From: Mycoplasmopsis bovis PG45
GTDB lineage: Bacteria > Bacillota_I > Bacilli_A > Mycoplasmatales > Metamycoplasmataceae
Direction of reading: 5' to 3'
Assembly: GCF_000183385.1 (NCBI RefSeq)
Contig: NC_014760.1
Location: 496,001-560,000 of the forward strand
Length of the DNA: 64,000 bases
In this document: piece by piece, positions 46,095 through 56,646 of the stretch
Numbering within the stretch: position 1 is the first letter of the stretch
How the letters are laid out: each line of letters begins with the position of its first letter
Position numbers and translations under genes: made by a program
The notes under the pieces: model-generated
Databases searched by the model: none
What the model saw: only the letters and a program-made list of their open reading frames with translations
What the model was told of the DNA's origin: nothing

Positions 46095-48926
46095 ATGAGT
46101 GCAAGAGATCAAATTATTATTCATGGTGCTAAAGAAAATAATTTAAAAAATATAGATCTTACGATTCCCCAAAATCAGTTAATTGTATTTACAGGTCTAT
46201 CTGGCAGTGGTAAAAGTAGTTTGGCATTTAATACAATTTATGAAGAAGGTCGCAGAAGATATGTTGATAGCTTAAGTAATTATGCGCGCCTATTTCTAGG
46301 CGGAACTAACAAACCTAATGTTGATTCAATCGAAGGACTTAGTCCTTCTATTTCAATTGAGCAAAAAACTACTCATAATAACCCTAGATCAACTGTTGGA
46401 ACCGTAACTGAAATTTATGACTACTTTAGATTACTATTTGCTCGTATTGGTAAACCTTATTGTCCAAATCATAAAATTCCTATTACTACGCAAACTAATA
46501 ATGACATTTTAAAAAGTATATATGAATTTCCTGATCAAACTCGTTTATACATACTTTCGCCAATTATTGATGGTGAAAAAGGCACTCACGCTAACCTTTT
46601 TGAGAAACTAAAAAAAGATGGCTTTTTGCGTGTTCAAGTTGATGGTCAAATTTACTCACTAGATGATGAAATTAAGTTAGAAAAAAACATAAAACACTAT
46701 ATTGATATTGTAGTTGATAGAGTTGTACTTAATGAAGAAAATCAAAATAGAATTTCTGAAGCTATTAGTGTTGCTTTAGATTATTCTAAAGGGCTTTTGA
46801 AAGTAGAGACTACTGAAGGAGAAATTAAAAAGTTTTCTAAATTACACTCATGTATTTACAAAGACTTTGATATGCCTAAAATTGATACTAAATTATTTTC
46901 ATTTAATGCACCATTTGGCTCATGTGAGTTATGTAAAGGTTTAGGAGTTAACCTAAGAGCTGATTTTGATGCTTTAGTGCCTGAAAAATGAAGAACTATT
47001 AATGATGGTGCTATCAAAATTTATGCCAATATAGTTAATAGTCAAAACTTAGAATGGCAAGAGTTTGATATTTTGCTAAACACCTATAAAATAGACAAAA
47101 ACACTCCAATTGATCAGCTTTCCAAGGAAGAAATTGAAATAATAAAATATGGCTCTAAAGAAGATATTGAATATGTTTTAGTTTCGTCAAGTGGCAATAA
47201 AACTAGAAGAAACAGACACATTCCTGGAATTTTAGAAAAAATTGAAAATGACTACTTCAATACATCAAGCGAAAGAATTAGAGACTGACTTAAAAAATAT
47301 ATGGGTTCATTCACTTGTGAAAAATGCAAGGGTTCTAGATTAAATAAATATGCACTTAGCATAAAAGTTAATGATTTTAATATTGATGACTTTACCAGAA
47401 TGAGTGTTGAAGATGTATTAGAAACGTTAGAAAACCTAAAGCTTAATAGTGAAGAAACGTACATTTCTCAACTTATTTTAAATGAACTTTATAACCGTTT
47501 GTATTTTTTAAAAAATGTTGGTTTAGGTTACTTGACACTTAATAGGAATGCCGAAACTCTTAGTGGAGGTGAAAGTCAAAGAATCAAACTTGCAACTCAA
47601 ATTGGCTCAAATTTAACTGGAGTTTTATATGTTTTAGATGAACCATCAATTGGACTTCATCAAAAGGATAATGAAAAACTTATTCAAACACTTAAAAATA
47701 TGGTTAATTTAGGAAATACCTTAATTGTGGTTGAGCATGATGAAGATACTATTAAAAGTGCTGATTATATTGTCGATATTGGACCATATGCTGGAGTGCA
47801 TGGTGGCAAAATTGTGGCTCAAGGGACTCTAGAAGATATTAAAAATTGTGAAGAATCATTAACTGGAAACTATTTAAGTGGTAAAAGAAAAATTCTAACT
47901 CCTTCGTTTAGAAGAAGTGGAAATGGTAAAACATTAATAATCAATGGTGCCAGTGAAAATAATTTAAAAAACATTAACGTAAAGTTTCCTTTAGGTAAAT
48001 TTATAGGAGTTACAGGTGTTTCTGGAAGCGGCAAAAGTAGCTTAGTTAATGAGATATTGGTTAAAGGACTAACTAAATATTTATCAAAATCGCAAACTGA
48101 AAAAGTTGGTAAATTTAGCTCATTTAGTGGCTCATTTAATGTGGATAAAATTGTGGCAGTTAACCAGAGTCCAATTGGCAGAACTCCTAGAAGTAATCCA
48201 GCAACCTATACTTCGGTTTTTGACGATATTAGAGATATATTTGCTTCCGTAGAAGAATCTAAGGCAAGGGGATATGCTAAGGGAAGATTTAGCTTTAATG
48301 TTCCTGGCGGAAGATGTGAAAAGTGTTCAGGAGATGGTTATCTAAAAATTGAAATGCACTTTTTACCTGATGTTTATGTACCTTGTGATGAATGCGAAGG
48401 CAAAAGATACAATAGGGAGACATTAGAAATAAAATATAGAGGCAAAAATATTGCTGATGTCTTGGATATGACCGTTGAAGATGCTTTAGTGTTTTTTGAA
48501 GCACGTGCTAATATAAAAAATAAATTACAAACGCTTAGCGATGTGGGGCTAAACTATATAAAATTAGGCCAGCCATCTACAACATTAAGCGGTGGGGAAG
48601 CACAAAGGGTTAAACTTGCTACATATTTACAAAAACCGCCTACAGGCAAAACAATTTATGTTCTAGATGAGCCAACAACTGGATTACACTCTTATGATGT
48701 AGCTAACTTACTAAGTGTTTTAAATAAAATTGTCGATAATGGTGATACAGTTGTAGTAATTGAGCATAATTTAGATGTTATTAAGTGTTGCGACCATATT
48801 ATTGATCTAGGGCCTGATGGCGGTAAAAATGGTGGTATGGTTATAGCAACAGGAACACCTGAGCAAGTTGCTAAAATCGAAAAAAGTTATACTGGTCAAT
48901 ATTTGAAGAAAATACTTAATTTATAG
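46095..48926 (+). CDS. uvrA: excinuclease ABC subunit A
   Basis: A 943-residue damage sensor with two ABC modules: Walker [10 protein letters not shown] and GVSGSGKSS, two LSGGE signatures, and Zn-binding [16 protein letters not shown] and [16 protein letters not shown] pairs. Five TGA are read as Trp. Confidence 0.97.
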
Positions 48927-48941
48927 GACTATAGGGAAAAT

Positions 48942-49628
48942 ATGTTAGGAATTATAACGGCACTATTTTTAGTTACTTTATTTATCATAATTACTCTGGT
49001 AATATGAATATTTACTAGCAAAAAGAAAACGCAAACTAAAACTAGAGGAAAAATTTTTGAAGAAACCATTAAAGAAAAAATGATATCAATTGCATCTAGT
49101 AAAAATTTTCATTATTTAGATGGTGGCTTATTTAAGTATGCTGATAATAATTATTTTGAACTAGATGGCATATTAATATCAAATAAAGCAGTTTATATAA
49201 GTGAAGCAAAAAGGTACATTGGACATTTACATGGCGGTTTTTTTGATGACTATCTACTTTTAAAAGATGATAAGAAAGAAATAAGAGTTAAAAATCCATT
49301 TAACCAAAATTATAGGCACATAAGACATTTTATTAATATGTGTAAAATTAATGTTCCTATCTTTTCACTAATTATTTTCCCTGATTCAACTTCTTTGGAC
49401 ATTGACAAACAAGAGCCATCAACTATAATAGCATCTAAAAGCAATGTTGATTTGCTCTTAGATGAAGTTGAAACTTATATGGTTGATGAGCCTGATTTGG
49501 AAGTATCAAAAATAAATTTAGTTATCGATGCAATCAATGAAAATAGGGCACAATCAACTAGCGATAATATTAAATTTAATCAAATAATTTCGCAGAATAA
49601 TGAAAACCAGTACTTTAACAGAACTTAA
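48942..49628 (+). CDS. membrane-anchored NERD-domain protein
   Basis: A 228-residue protein with one N-terminal membrane helix followed by a nuclease-related (NERD) domain: FELDGILIS then VYISEAKRYIG, giving the Asp, Glu and Lys expected for that fold. The role is unknown. ATG at 48942 follows AGGGAAA; the next gene overlaps its end by 29 bases. Confidence 0.65.
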
Positions 49629-50409
49629 GAGCATAACATTTGATGCTAAGACATATATTGTGTTTCATAAATATAGCCCAGGTTCAAAGAAATTAAAATT
49701 AACGCTAAATGATAATGAGAACAAAATTGTTTTAACTTCACCAATTGAAAATTTTTCAATTGAAAATTGGAATAATTTTCAATTAGATAATTTACTTTTT
49801 AGACTGTTAAACAAGCACAAAGGTAAAAATAGCAAGCTAAACTCATCCAATGATTACAAGCAAATTTATTTAAGTTATAGTCCGGATAATCATAAAATTA
49901 CTATATATGACAAATTAGTTGATTTAGAATGAAAATATCATTTGCATTCAAATTACAGTTTTAATTTTGATGAAGATAATTCCAAATTACAAATTTTTTG
50001 TAATGCATCACTTAAAGATGATGAAATCAAAAGAAAAAATTTATTTATATATGTTTTAAGCAGAATTTTAGAAGAATTTATTAGAAACAAGCAGTTAGAA
50101 TTTGTAAAAATAATGAATCAATCTGGTTTTGCTTTATCAAATCCTCCTTTTAAAATAAATTTGAAAAAGAGAGCTTGAGGAACAAATATAAAAAAAGGTA
50201 AAAGACTTAGTAAAATAACATATGATGTTAAAATGATAGCACTGCCTATAAGGCTAATTGAAGCCATAATTCTACATGAACTAGTTCATGAATTTCACCC
50301 AAATCACAGTGACAAATTTTATGAATGCGGTTCATTTATAATGCCAGACTTTAAGGCTAGAAATAAAGAAATAAGGCAAATTATAGTGTACTTAGACAAT
50401 TTCCAATAG
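49600..50409 (+). CDS. YgjP/SprT-type zinc metallopeptidase
   Basis: A 269-residue protein whose C-terminal part has HELVHEFHPNHSDKFY, the HExxH-x4-H zinc signature of the YgjP family (DUF45). N-terminal region is divergent. TGA codons are Trp. Starts inside the NERD gene, so the two are coupled. Confidence 0.75.
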
Positions 50410-50449
50410 TACTATAAAGCAGCTTAATACATAAAAGGAGTAATAATTT

Positions 50450-51553
50450 ATGGGATTAAAAGCAGGTATTGTAGGCTTGCCAAATGTTGGCAAAAGCACA
50501 TTATTTAGTGCTCTTACAAAGCATCAGGTTGAAGCATCTAATTATGCCTTTACAACCATAGATCCAAATATAAGCAGTGTTGCACTTAAAGATCAAAGAT
50601 TAATTGAATTGGCAAAAATTGTTAATCCATCAAAAATTGTTCCAGCTACTTTTGACTTTGTTGATATTGCAGGATTAGTTAAGGGAGCTTCCAAAGGCGA
50701 AGGATTAGGAAATAAATTTCTTTCAAATATCAGAGAAGTAGATGCAATAATTCATGTTGTTAGATGTTTTGAAAACAAAGATATTATGCATGTTGCAAAC
50801 GAAATTAACCCTGTTAATGATAAAAATGTCATTAACTATGAACTTATGCTAGCTGATATTGAAACTGTTTCAAATATAGTAAACAGAATAAGTAAGAAGG
50901 CTAAATCTGGTGACAAAACTGCGCTTATTGAATATAACTTAGCTCAAAAAATTAAACAAACTTTAGAAAATGAACTTCCTGCTAGATCATTAATAAATAA
51001 TCTTTCTGAGGAAGAAGCAAAACTTATCAAAACATATCACCTTTTAACTGCTAAGCCTGTTATCTATGTAGCAAATTTATCAACAGAACAAATTAGCAAC
51101 TATGCTGACGATAAGTTATTTAATGAATTAAAAAATTCATTATCTGAAGAGGAAAAAATAATTCCTATTTCAGTACAATTAGAGTCTGAATTATCTCAAG
51201 TTGATGAAACAGAAGCAAATGAATGACTTAATTCATACAATATTAATCTTAGCGGGCTTGATATTCTAACTAAAGAATCATTCGACTTATTAAAATTAAA
51301 AACATATTTTACTGCTGGACCAATGGAAGTTAAAGCTTGAACTTTTAAAGATGGAATGCTAGCACCACAATGTGCAGGCCTAATTCATAGTGATTTTGAG
51401 AAAAAATTTATTAAGGCCGACATTATAAGTTATGAAAATTATATACAATATAATGGTGAGCAAGGTGCTCGCAATGCTGGCAAAATTAGAAGCGAAGGCA
51501 AAAATTATATTATGCAAGACGGTGATATATGTCACTTCAAGTTTGGTAAGTAA
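50450..51553 (+). CDS. ychF: YchF/Obg-type ATPase
   Basis: A 367-residue P-loop protein binding ATP and the ribosome. G1 [26 protein letters not shown] and the C-terminal TGS domain ([11 protein letters not shown] to the end) are intact. AAGGAG precedes the ATG. Confidence 0.96.
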
Positions 51554-51563
51554 TTTTTTTTAT

Positions 51564-51637
51564 GGGAGTTTAGTATAATGGCAGTACTGCAGTCTCCAAA
51601 ACTGCTTGTAAGGGTTCGATTCCTTTAACTCCCGCCA
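51564..51637 (+). tRNA. trnW: tRNA-Trp (anticodon CCA)
   Basis: A complete cloverleaf: 7-bp acceptor GGGAGTT/AACTCCC with G discriminator and encoded CCA, anticodon stem GCAGT/ACTGC around loop CTCCAAA, and T arm with GGTTCGATTCC. The anticodon CCA reads UGG only, so UGA must be read by another tRNA outside this window. Confidence 0.95.
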
Positions 51638-51657
51638 AATATTTGTAAATGCCATTT

Positions 51658-51683
51658 AAGCCTGTAAAACAGGCTTTTTGTTA
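51658..51683 (+). terminator. terminator after tRNA-Trp
   Basis: AAGCCTG/CAGGCTT perfect 7-bp stem with TTTTTGTT tail. Confidence 0.8.
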
Positions 51684-51740
51684 TATTTTTTTAGTTTTAG
51701 CAATTAATTCTCATATTTTTATCCTAAGTCAAAATATAGA

Positions 51741-51746
51741 TATAAT
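51741..51746 (+). promoter_or_regulatory. -10 box of the 51756 membrane protein gene
   Basis: TATAAT ends 9 bases before the ATG, without SD: another short-leader gene. Confidence 0.45.
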
Positions 51747-51755
51747 ATTGCTATT

Positions 51756-52235
51756 ATGAATTCACAAAACACAAAAAATTTAACTAAGCTTAAAAAGCTA
51801 TCTATTGCTTACTTGTCTCTGTTTGTAACCAATTTCGTTATTTTCTTAATAGCTCTTATTTTGTTGTTAGTATGACAATACAGTATTAAAAATTCAGTTG
51901 TTCCCTCAACTACTGAACTCGATCCAAAAATTTTAAATATTAATGATTTTTTAAACAGTTCGTCAGTAAACACAACAACTCTTGCATTTTTTGCATACTT
52001 GCTTATTTATTTACTTATAATTCCAATTCATATTGCAATGATAATTCTGCTAATTTTAGCTGCAATAATTGCACCAAACCAAAAATACTTAGTTTTATTT
52101 GTTGTTGGTACTATATTTAATATAGTAGCGCTTGTTGGCATAATTATGTTATTAGTTGAATTAAAGAAATTTCCAAAAGATGCAACTAATATGAATATAA
52201 ATATACCAACAGAAAATAAAGTAAAAGTTAGTTAA
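51756..52235 (+). CDS. four-helix membrane protein
   Basis: A 159-residue protein with four hydrophobic segments and a polar loop after the first (about 45-85). No family is recognised. It uses TGA as Trp in the first helix and ends just before a terminator. Confidence 0.65.
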
Positions 52236-52257
52236 ATGCCTTATGGCATTTTTTTAC
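52234..52257 (+). terminator. terminator after the 51756 gene
   Basis: AATGCC/GGCATT stem with a seven-T tail. Confidence 0.75.
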
Positions 52258-52336
52258 AAATATAAATACGTATAAAACTATAAAACAAGTTCAAAAGAAA
52301 AAAACAGCAGTTGTAATTTCTGCTGTTTTCTAATTA

Positions 52337-52888
52337 TTATTTTAAATACTCTTTGTTAAAAATTCCGACATAAGGTAGATTTCTCATTTCTTCTTGATAG
52401 TCTAAACCAAAGCCTACTAAAAATTCATCCGGAGCATGAAAACCAAACATATCTGCATTTAAAGCCACTTTTCTGCGATATGGTTTATCTAGTAATGTCA
52501 AGATTCGTATTGATTTAGGATTTCTCGTTTCCAAAATTTCTTTAACTTTATTTAAAGTAATTCCTGAGTCAATTATGTCTTCAACAATTAAGACATCCTT
52601 GTTTGCAATTTCTTCAGCCATATCCATAATTATTTTAACACTTCCTAGTGATTTAGAGCCACCGGCATAGCTAGAAGCTATCATAAAGTCTAGTTTGTGA
52701 TCAACAGTTACGTCTTTAATTAATTGTGCTAAAAATGGTACACAACCTTTTAGTAAACCTACAATTATTAAACCATCAGTTTTAGCATATACATTATTTA
52801 CTCAAGAAGCTAGCTCAGATATTCTATTTTCTAATTCTTCTTTTGAATAAACAACTTTAAGAACTCTCTTATCAATATTATTTTGCAT
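52337..52888 (-). CDS. hpt: hypoxanthine phosphoribosyltransferase
   Basis: A 183-residue purine-salvage enzyme. PRPP loop VLIVEDIIDSGITL and IVGLLKGCVPFLAQL are conserved. TGA codon in the N-terminal SWVNNVY segment is Trp. ATG overlaps greA by 11 bases: one transcription unit. Confidence 0.93.
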
Positions 52889-53369
52889 AGCTAATGTCTA
52901 AAACTTTAATATTGTACTTTTGAGGAACTTCTACTTCAACAACATCGCCAATTCCATTAGCTTCCATAATTGCCTGTGCAACTGGTGATTCATTGCTGAT
53001 CTTGTTTTCAATAGGATTGCTGTCATGAGGCCCCATAATTGTGACAACTAATTCTTTATTAGTTTTCATATTTAAATATTTAACAGTTGCACCAATTCCT
53101 GCTTTATTTTGCACCGCACTTTTGGTGTCAATAATTTCTGCATTTTCTAAAATGCGTTCTAGTTCTAAAATTCTTCTTTCAACTTCACTTTGACGATCAC
53201 GTGCTGCATCATACTCAGCGTTTTCTGACAAGTCACCTTGTGCTCTAGCTTCTTTTAGAGAAGCTTGCACTGCTGGACGCTCAACAGTTACTAACTCTGT
53301 ATATTCATTTTTATATTTGTTGTATGTCTCTTCTGACAAATAAATTTTTTCATTCCCAAGTAATGCCAT
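52878..53369 (-). CDS. greA: transcription elongation factor GreA
   Basis: A 163-residue factor rescuing backtracked RNA polymerase. The acidic tip (GDLSENAEYDAARDRQ) of the coiled coil and the C-terminal FKBP-like domain are intact. ATG at 53369 follows GTGGAG; an upstream GTG is less likely. Confidence 0.95.
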   Translation of the reverse strand: MALLGNEKIYLSEETYNKYKNEYTELVTVERPAVQASLKEARAQGDLSENAEYDAARDRQSEVERRILELERILENAEIIDTKSAVQNKAGIGATVKYLNMKTNKELVVTIMGPHDSNPIENKISNESPVAQAIMEANGIGDVVEVEVPQKYNIKVLDISYAK

Positions 53370-53775
53370 TAAGTACTCCACCTTATGTTTTAATGAATTA
53401 ATTTCAAATTATATATGAAAAAGCTAATGTTTAAAATTGTTAATTTTAAATTAGCACTTTAATTTGTTTATGCAGCTATACCAGCTAAATGCAATAAAAA
53501 ATGCATCTTATTTAAGCTACATAAGCCATTTTTTAAATACTACAGCAATTAACACATTACATATATGACTATAAAACAGGCAAATATAGTAATTGTTGTT
53601 TAACAAAGATTACGATTTATAATCAAACCAGAATGGTATTATTGAATAATTAACTCGAATTATTTTTATGAATAATTAGGAACAGTAAAATCTAAGTATG
53701 CGATAGCTTTTTAACCCTATCCAATCATTAAAATTTTACATCGTTTTGTAAGAAAACTCAAATAAAAATTTTTTT
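53370..53775. other. intergenic region at the chromosome/ICE border
   Basis: About 400 bp without an ORF between greA and the hairpin-rich terminus of the integrative element. It holds the greA promoter region and an instance of the CTGTTTTATAG motif (about 53567, inverted). Confidence 0.4.
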
Positions 53776-53988
53776 TGGCGCAAATTGCAAAAAACTAGGT
53801 TTTAAAATTTTTTTGCCTAGTTTTTTATTTGCCTTTATAGGCAAGATAAGGGAGTGTCACAAAGTCCTTACCGGACGACACTTTTACGCATTCTTTATTT
53901 TTAAGAAAAATAAAGATATTAATAGAATTTTTTGTCACAAATGCACCTATTAGTTTTTTTAGTGTCAAAAAATAATAAATTTGCGCCA
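53776..53988. repeat. 213-bp segment bounded by perfect 11-bp inverted repeats, with three internal hairpins
   Basis: TGGCGCAAATT (53776) and AATTTGCGCCA (53978) face each other. Inside are CTAGG/CCTAG with T6 tail (about 53795-53826), TTGCC/GGCAA (about 53830-53846) and a two-part stem AGTGTC/GACACT enclosing GTCC/GGAC (about 53855-53883). This lies near the expected end of the conjugative element, so it may include its terminus or a transfer origin. Confidence 0.6.
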
Positions 53989-54281
53989 GCTTACTTGTAT
54001 TAAAATATAAGATATTTTAATAAAATTAGATTTATTTATACTTTACAAAGTAAAGTATAGCAAAATAGTTGGTGTATTTATCTAAATATCTAATATTTAG
54101 ATAGAGAGAATTTATTAATATGGCAATTATTTGAAACATTAAAAAAATAATGTTTTCCCAAAACTTGGTAGAAGTGTTTGAAATTTATATAGAAAATTAA
54201 GTCAGAAATTGATATTTTTTTAGTTAAAAAAACAGCAAATTTTTTAGTTTGCTAGTGGAAAATTTTCGCATTTTTTGAATT

Positions 54282-55514
54282 TTAATAAAAAAGTGTGGCT
54301 TGATTTTTTGCAATATTTTTGTAAATTACTCTTAGTTTTATAAGCTCAAAACAGTATAAACTTTGATCTTTTTTAATGTGTTTTTTGAATGAATTGTAGA
54401 CAAAATGCTCAGTATATGAACTATCATTTTCATTATTTTTAAAGACAGTTAGGGAGTTATTTTTGATGAATTTATAAAAATTTTGTACATTTTGATGAAT
54501 AACTTTCGGTATGTTTATAACACTAGAGTAAGCAAAAAATTCATTATAAAGTGTGTGAAACATTAATTCATTTTTAGTAAAAACTGCATCGGAAAAAGCA
54601 TTTTTTCAGGGCTTATTTAAGCAATAATTTATATTGTTTTTAAAGTATATTTTATTCTCTTTAGAAGCAAATTTATTTGCACCAAATGTGTCATTAATTG
54701 CTTTTTTGATATGAAAAAGATCTAAGGAATATGAAGCATTTAATTCATTTGCTAGATGCTTTATTCATCTAGCGCCATCGCCATTTACAATAATTTCCTT
54801 GTTGCTTTTAAACTTATTTAATTGCTTACTTACTGTAGTTTTGATAAACTGCATATCATTAAATTTTGTAGTTGCTTCATCAATATTTTTAGTAAAAAAC
54901 ATATTGATTATGTTTGATAATTTGCTTCCATTAACAGTGTGCATTATTACCTGTCTTACTCTCATTTTCCTAATTCTTTCGCTTTTATGAAAGATATAAA
55001 AGTCATCCATTTCTAACATTAATTTGCTATTAGTTTTTTGTAAATTAGATTCAATATTTGCTAATATTTCATCATTCTTCTTCTCTATTTTTTCTTTAAG
55101 ATTAAATGCTTTAAGATAATAATTTATTAGTTGCTTACTAGGGAAAATTCTTTTTAAACTATCAGGAATTTTGTTTCCTTCAAAATAAAATTTAAGTGCT
55201 AATTTAATAACATCTAGGTCATACTTAAACTTAGATATTTGCTTTAATTTTTCATCGTGATAATATGTAAAACGCTTACGCTTTCCGTTAGTATCAATAG
55301 TTTCATACATTGTAATATTGAGAGTAAAAATACCACCTAAGGTAATTCAGACTCTACTAGTTTTTCTAAAAATTCTTCAGTCAGGATAAAGACTTTTTCT
55401 TAGTACTGTTCTAAAGTAAAGTTCTTTATCATTTAACTCTTTAGCTTTAGCTGCATATAGACTTTTAGTAGTGTTTAAAACTTCATCAAAAATATCAATA
55501 TCGAATTCATTCAT
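54282..55514 (-). CDS. ICE DDE transposase (Mutator/UPF0236-like)
   Basis: A 410-residue transposase expected to excise and integrate the element. Plausible DDE residues: Asp in LEMDDFYIF (about 160), Asp in IIVNGDGARW (about 250), and Glu in SYTEHFVYNSFKKH near the C-terminus. TGA codons are Trp, joining what look like three fragments from ATG 55512-55514 to the stop at 54282-54284. Upstream lie the 154-bp tandem repeats. Confidence 0.8.
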
Positions 55515-55527
55515 AATACCTAAATTA

Positions 55528-55840
55528 TATGCCCTGCTACTTTTGGCATTAAAACCTGCAAAATAAAAAAGGCCTTTAAATGCCCTTAAAATCGTTGTTA
55601 TTGCTTAAGATGATAAAATATTCATCTTCATTAAAAGTAAGCCTTATTCGGGCTTATTTTGCTTAAATTAAGCCTGTTCTATATGCCCTGCTACTTTTGG
55701 CATTAAAACCTGCAAAATAAAAAAGGCCTTTAAATGCCCTTAAAATCGTTGTTATTGCTTGAGATGATTAAAAATTTATTCATCTTCATTAAAAGTAAGC
55801 CTTATTCGGGCTTATTTTGCTTAAATTAAGCGTGTTCTAT
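55528..55840. repeat. two tandem direct repeats of about 154-159 bp
   Basis: Copy 1 is 55528-55681, copy 2 is 55682-55840; nearly identical (a few substitutions and a small insertion in copy 2). Each contains the hairpin AAGCC/GGGCTT and an AAGATG/CATCTT hairpin plus AAAAAAGGCC. They fill the space between the transposase gene and the small gene, and may hold its terminators and the transposase promoter. Confidence 0.85.
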
Positions 55841-56481
55841 AACTTTAAAGTAAACCTACGTTCTTCTTTTTGAGATTCATAGACAATATTTTTATATTTG
55901 TACTCTAATTCCTTAAAGAATAGATCGTTCATATTGTTTGTTATTTCATCAGATAGTTGTTTACTAAAATATATGCAATAATTTTTAATAATTGCTTCAC
56001 AGACTTTTTTGTTTTTTAAGGCTTCATCTCTAAATTTTCAGTTTGTTTGAGTATCACTAAAACTATCAATTTCAAAATATTGAATATCATTTAAATTCTC
56101 ATACAACTTTTGCATTACATTGTCATATATAATAGCCGAAGTTTGAACGTTATTTCATTCGCTATCTTCGATATATAAACTTTCAAAAAGTTTTCTATCC
56201 ATTACATTTATAACAGAACAGTTAATAGCTATTTCTTTATCATTACCATAAAGATCAGTTTTTAAAATTAAGTTACCTTTATCATCTTCAGTATTTTTTC
56301 TATTTTTATCACTTACAGACTTTGCAGATAGATAATAAACTTTATCGTCAGAATAAAAAATTAAGTAAGGCCTGTTTATACCGTGGCCAAAAATATCATC
56401 ACCTAATCTATCTTTTGCAATAGGAAATTTGTTTTCTTTATTTCTTTGTTTATAAACTTTACCAATTAATTTATTTGTCAT
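55837..56481 (-). CDS. ICE cargo protein with possible MazF/ToxN-like fold
   Basis: A 214-residue soluble protein. The N-terminal half has a strand pattern typical of PemK/MazF folds (GINRPYLIFYSDDKVYYLSAKSV, then EIAINCSVINVMDRKLFESLY), and the C-terminal half is helical and charged. TGA codons (56152-56154 and TNWKF) are Trp. It has no SD; a TATAAT (56490-56495) ends 8 bases before its ATG. Directly upstream lies an RNA gene with its own promoter and terminator. Fold assignment is a weak, pattern-based inference. Confidence 0.45.
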
Positions 56482-56489
56482 ATGCTTAA

Positions 56490-56495
56490 ATTATA
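56490..56495 (-). promoter_or_regulatory. -10 box of the small ICE gene
   Basis: TATAAT on the minus strand located after the terminator of the upstream RNA and 8 bases before the ATG, suggesting separate, leaderless expression. Confidence 0.45.
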
Positions 56496-56496
56496 T

Positions 56497-56609
56497 AAAA
56501 AAACTATAGACATAATAGCCTATAGTAGTTCTATCTCCTCATTTCGCCATCTCAAATGGTAGGCAGGGTCAGTTAGAACTAAACTGCCAATCTAGTTCTT
56601 ATTCAGAAC
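56497..56609 (-). ncRNA. candidate structured small RNA of the ICE
   Basis: About 110 nt read on the minus strand. Promoter: TTGTGT (56636-56641) and TATAAT (56616-56621). Structure: GTTCT/AGAAC, GGCAG/CTGCC with inner AGTT/AACT, an 8-bp pair TAGTTCTA/TAGAACTA (56574-56581 and 56526-56533), CCAT/ATGG, and a final ACTATAG/CTATAGT stem with seven T (56497-56526). No ORF. GC content is clearly higher than flanking DNA. Confidence 0.55.
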
Positions 56610-56615
56610 ACTTTT

Positions 56616-56641
56616 ATTATAACTTTTTTTGCTATACACAA
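56616..56641 (-). promoter_or_regulatory. promoter of the candidate RNA
   Basis: TTGTGT and TATAAT with a 14-base spacer (shorter than optimal) just after the giant protein gene. Confidence 0.45.
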
Positions 56642-56646
56642 AATAA

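Noticed and set aside
56497-56609. A self-cleaving ribozyme or known riboswitch in the ICE RNA
   Set aside because: It lacks the conserved core of hammerhead (CUGAUGA...GAAA) and shows no motif of T-box, purine or other riboswitches I can recognise.
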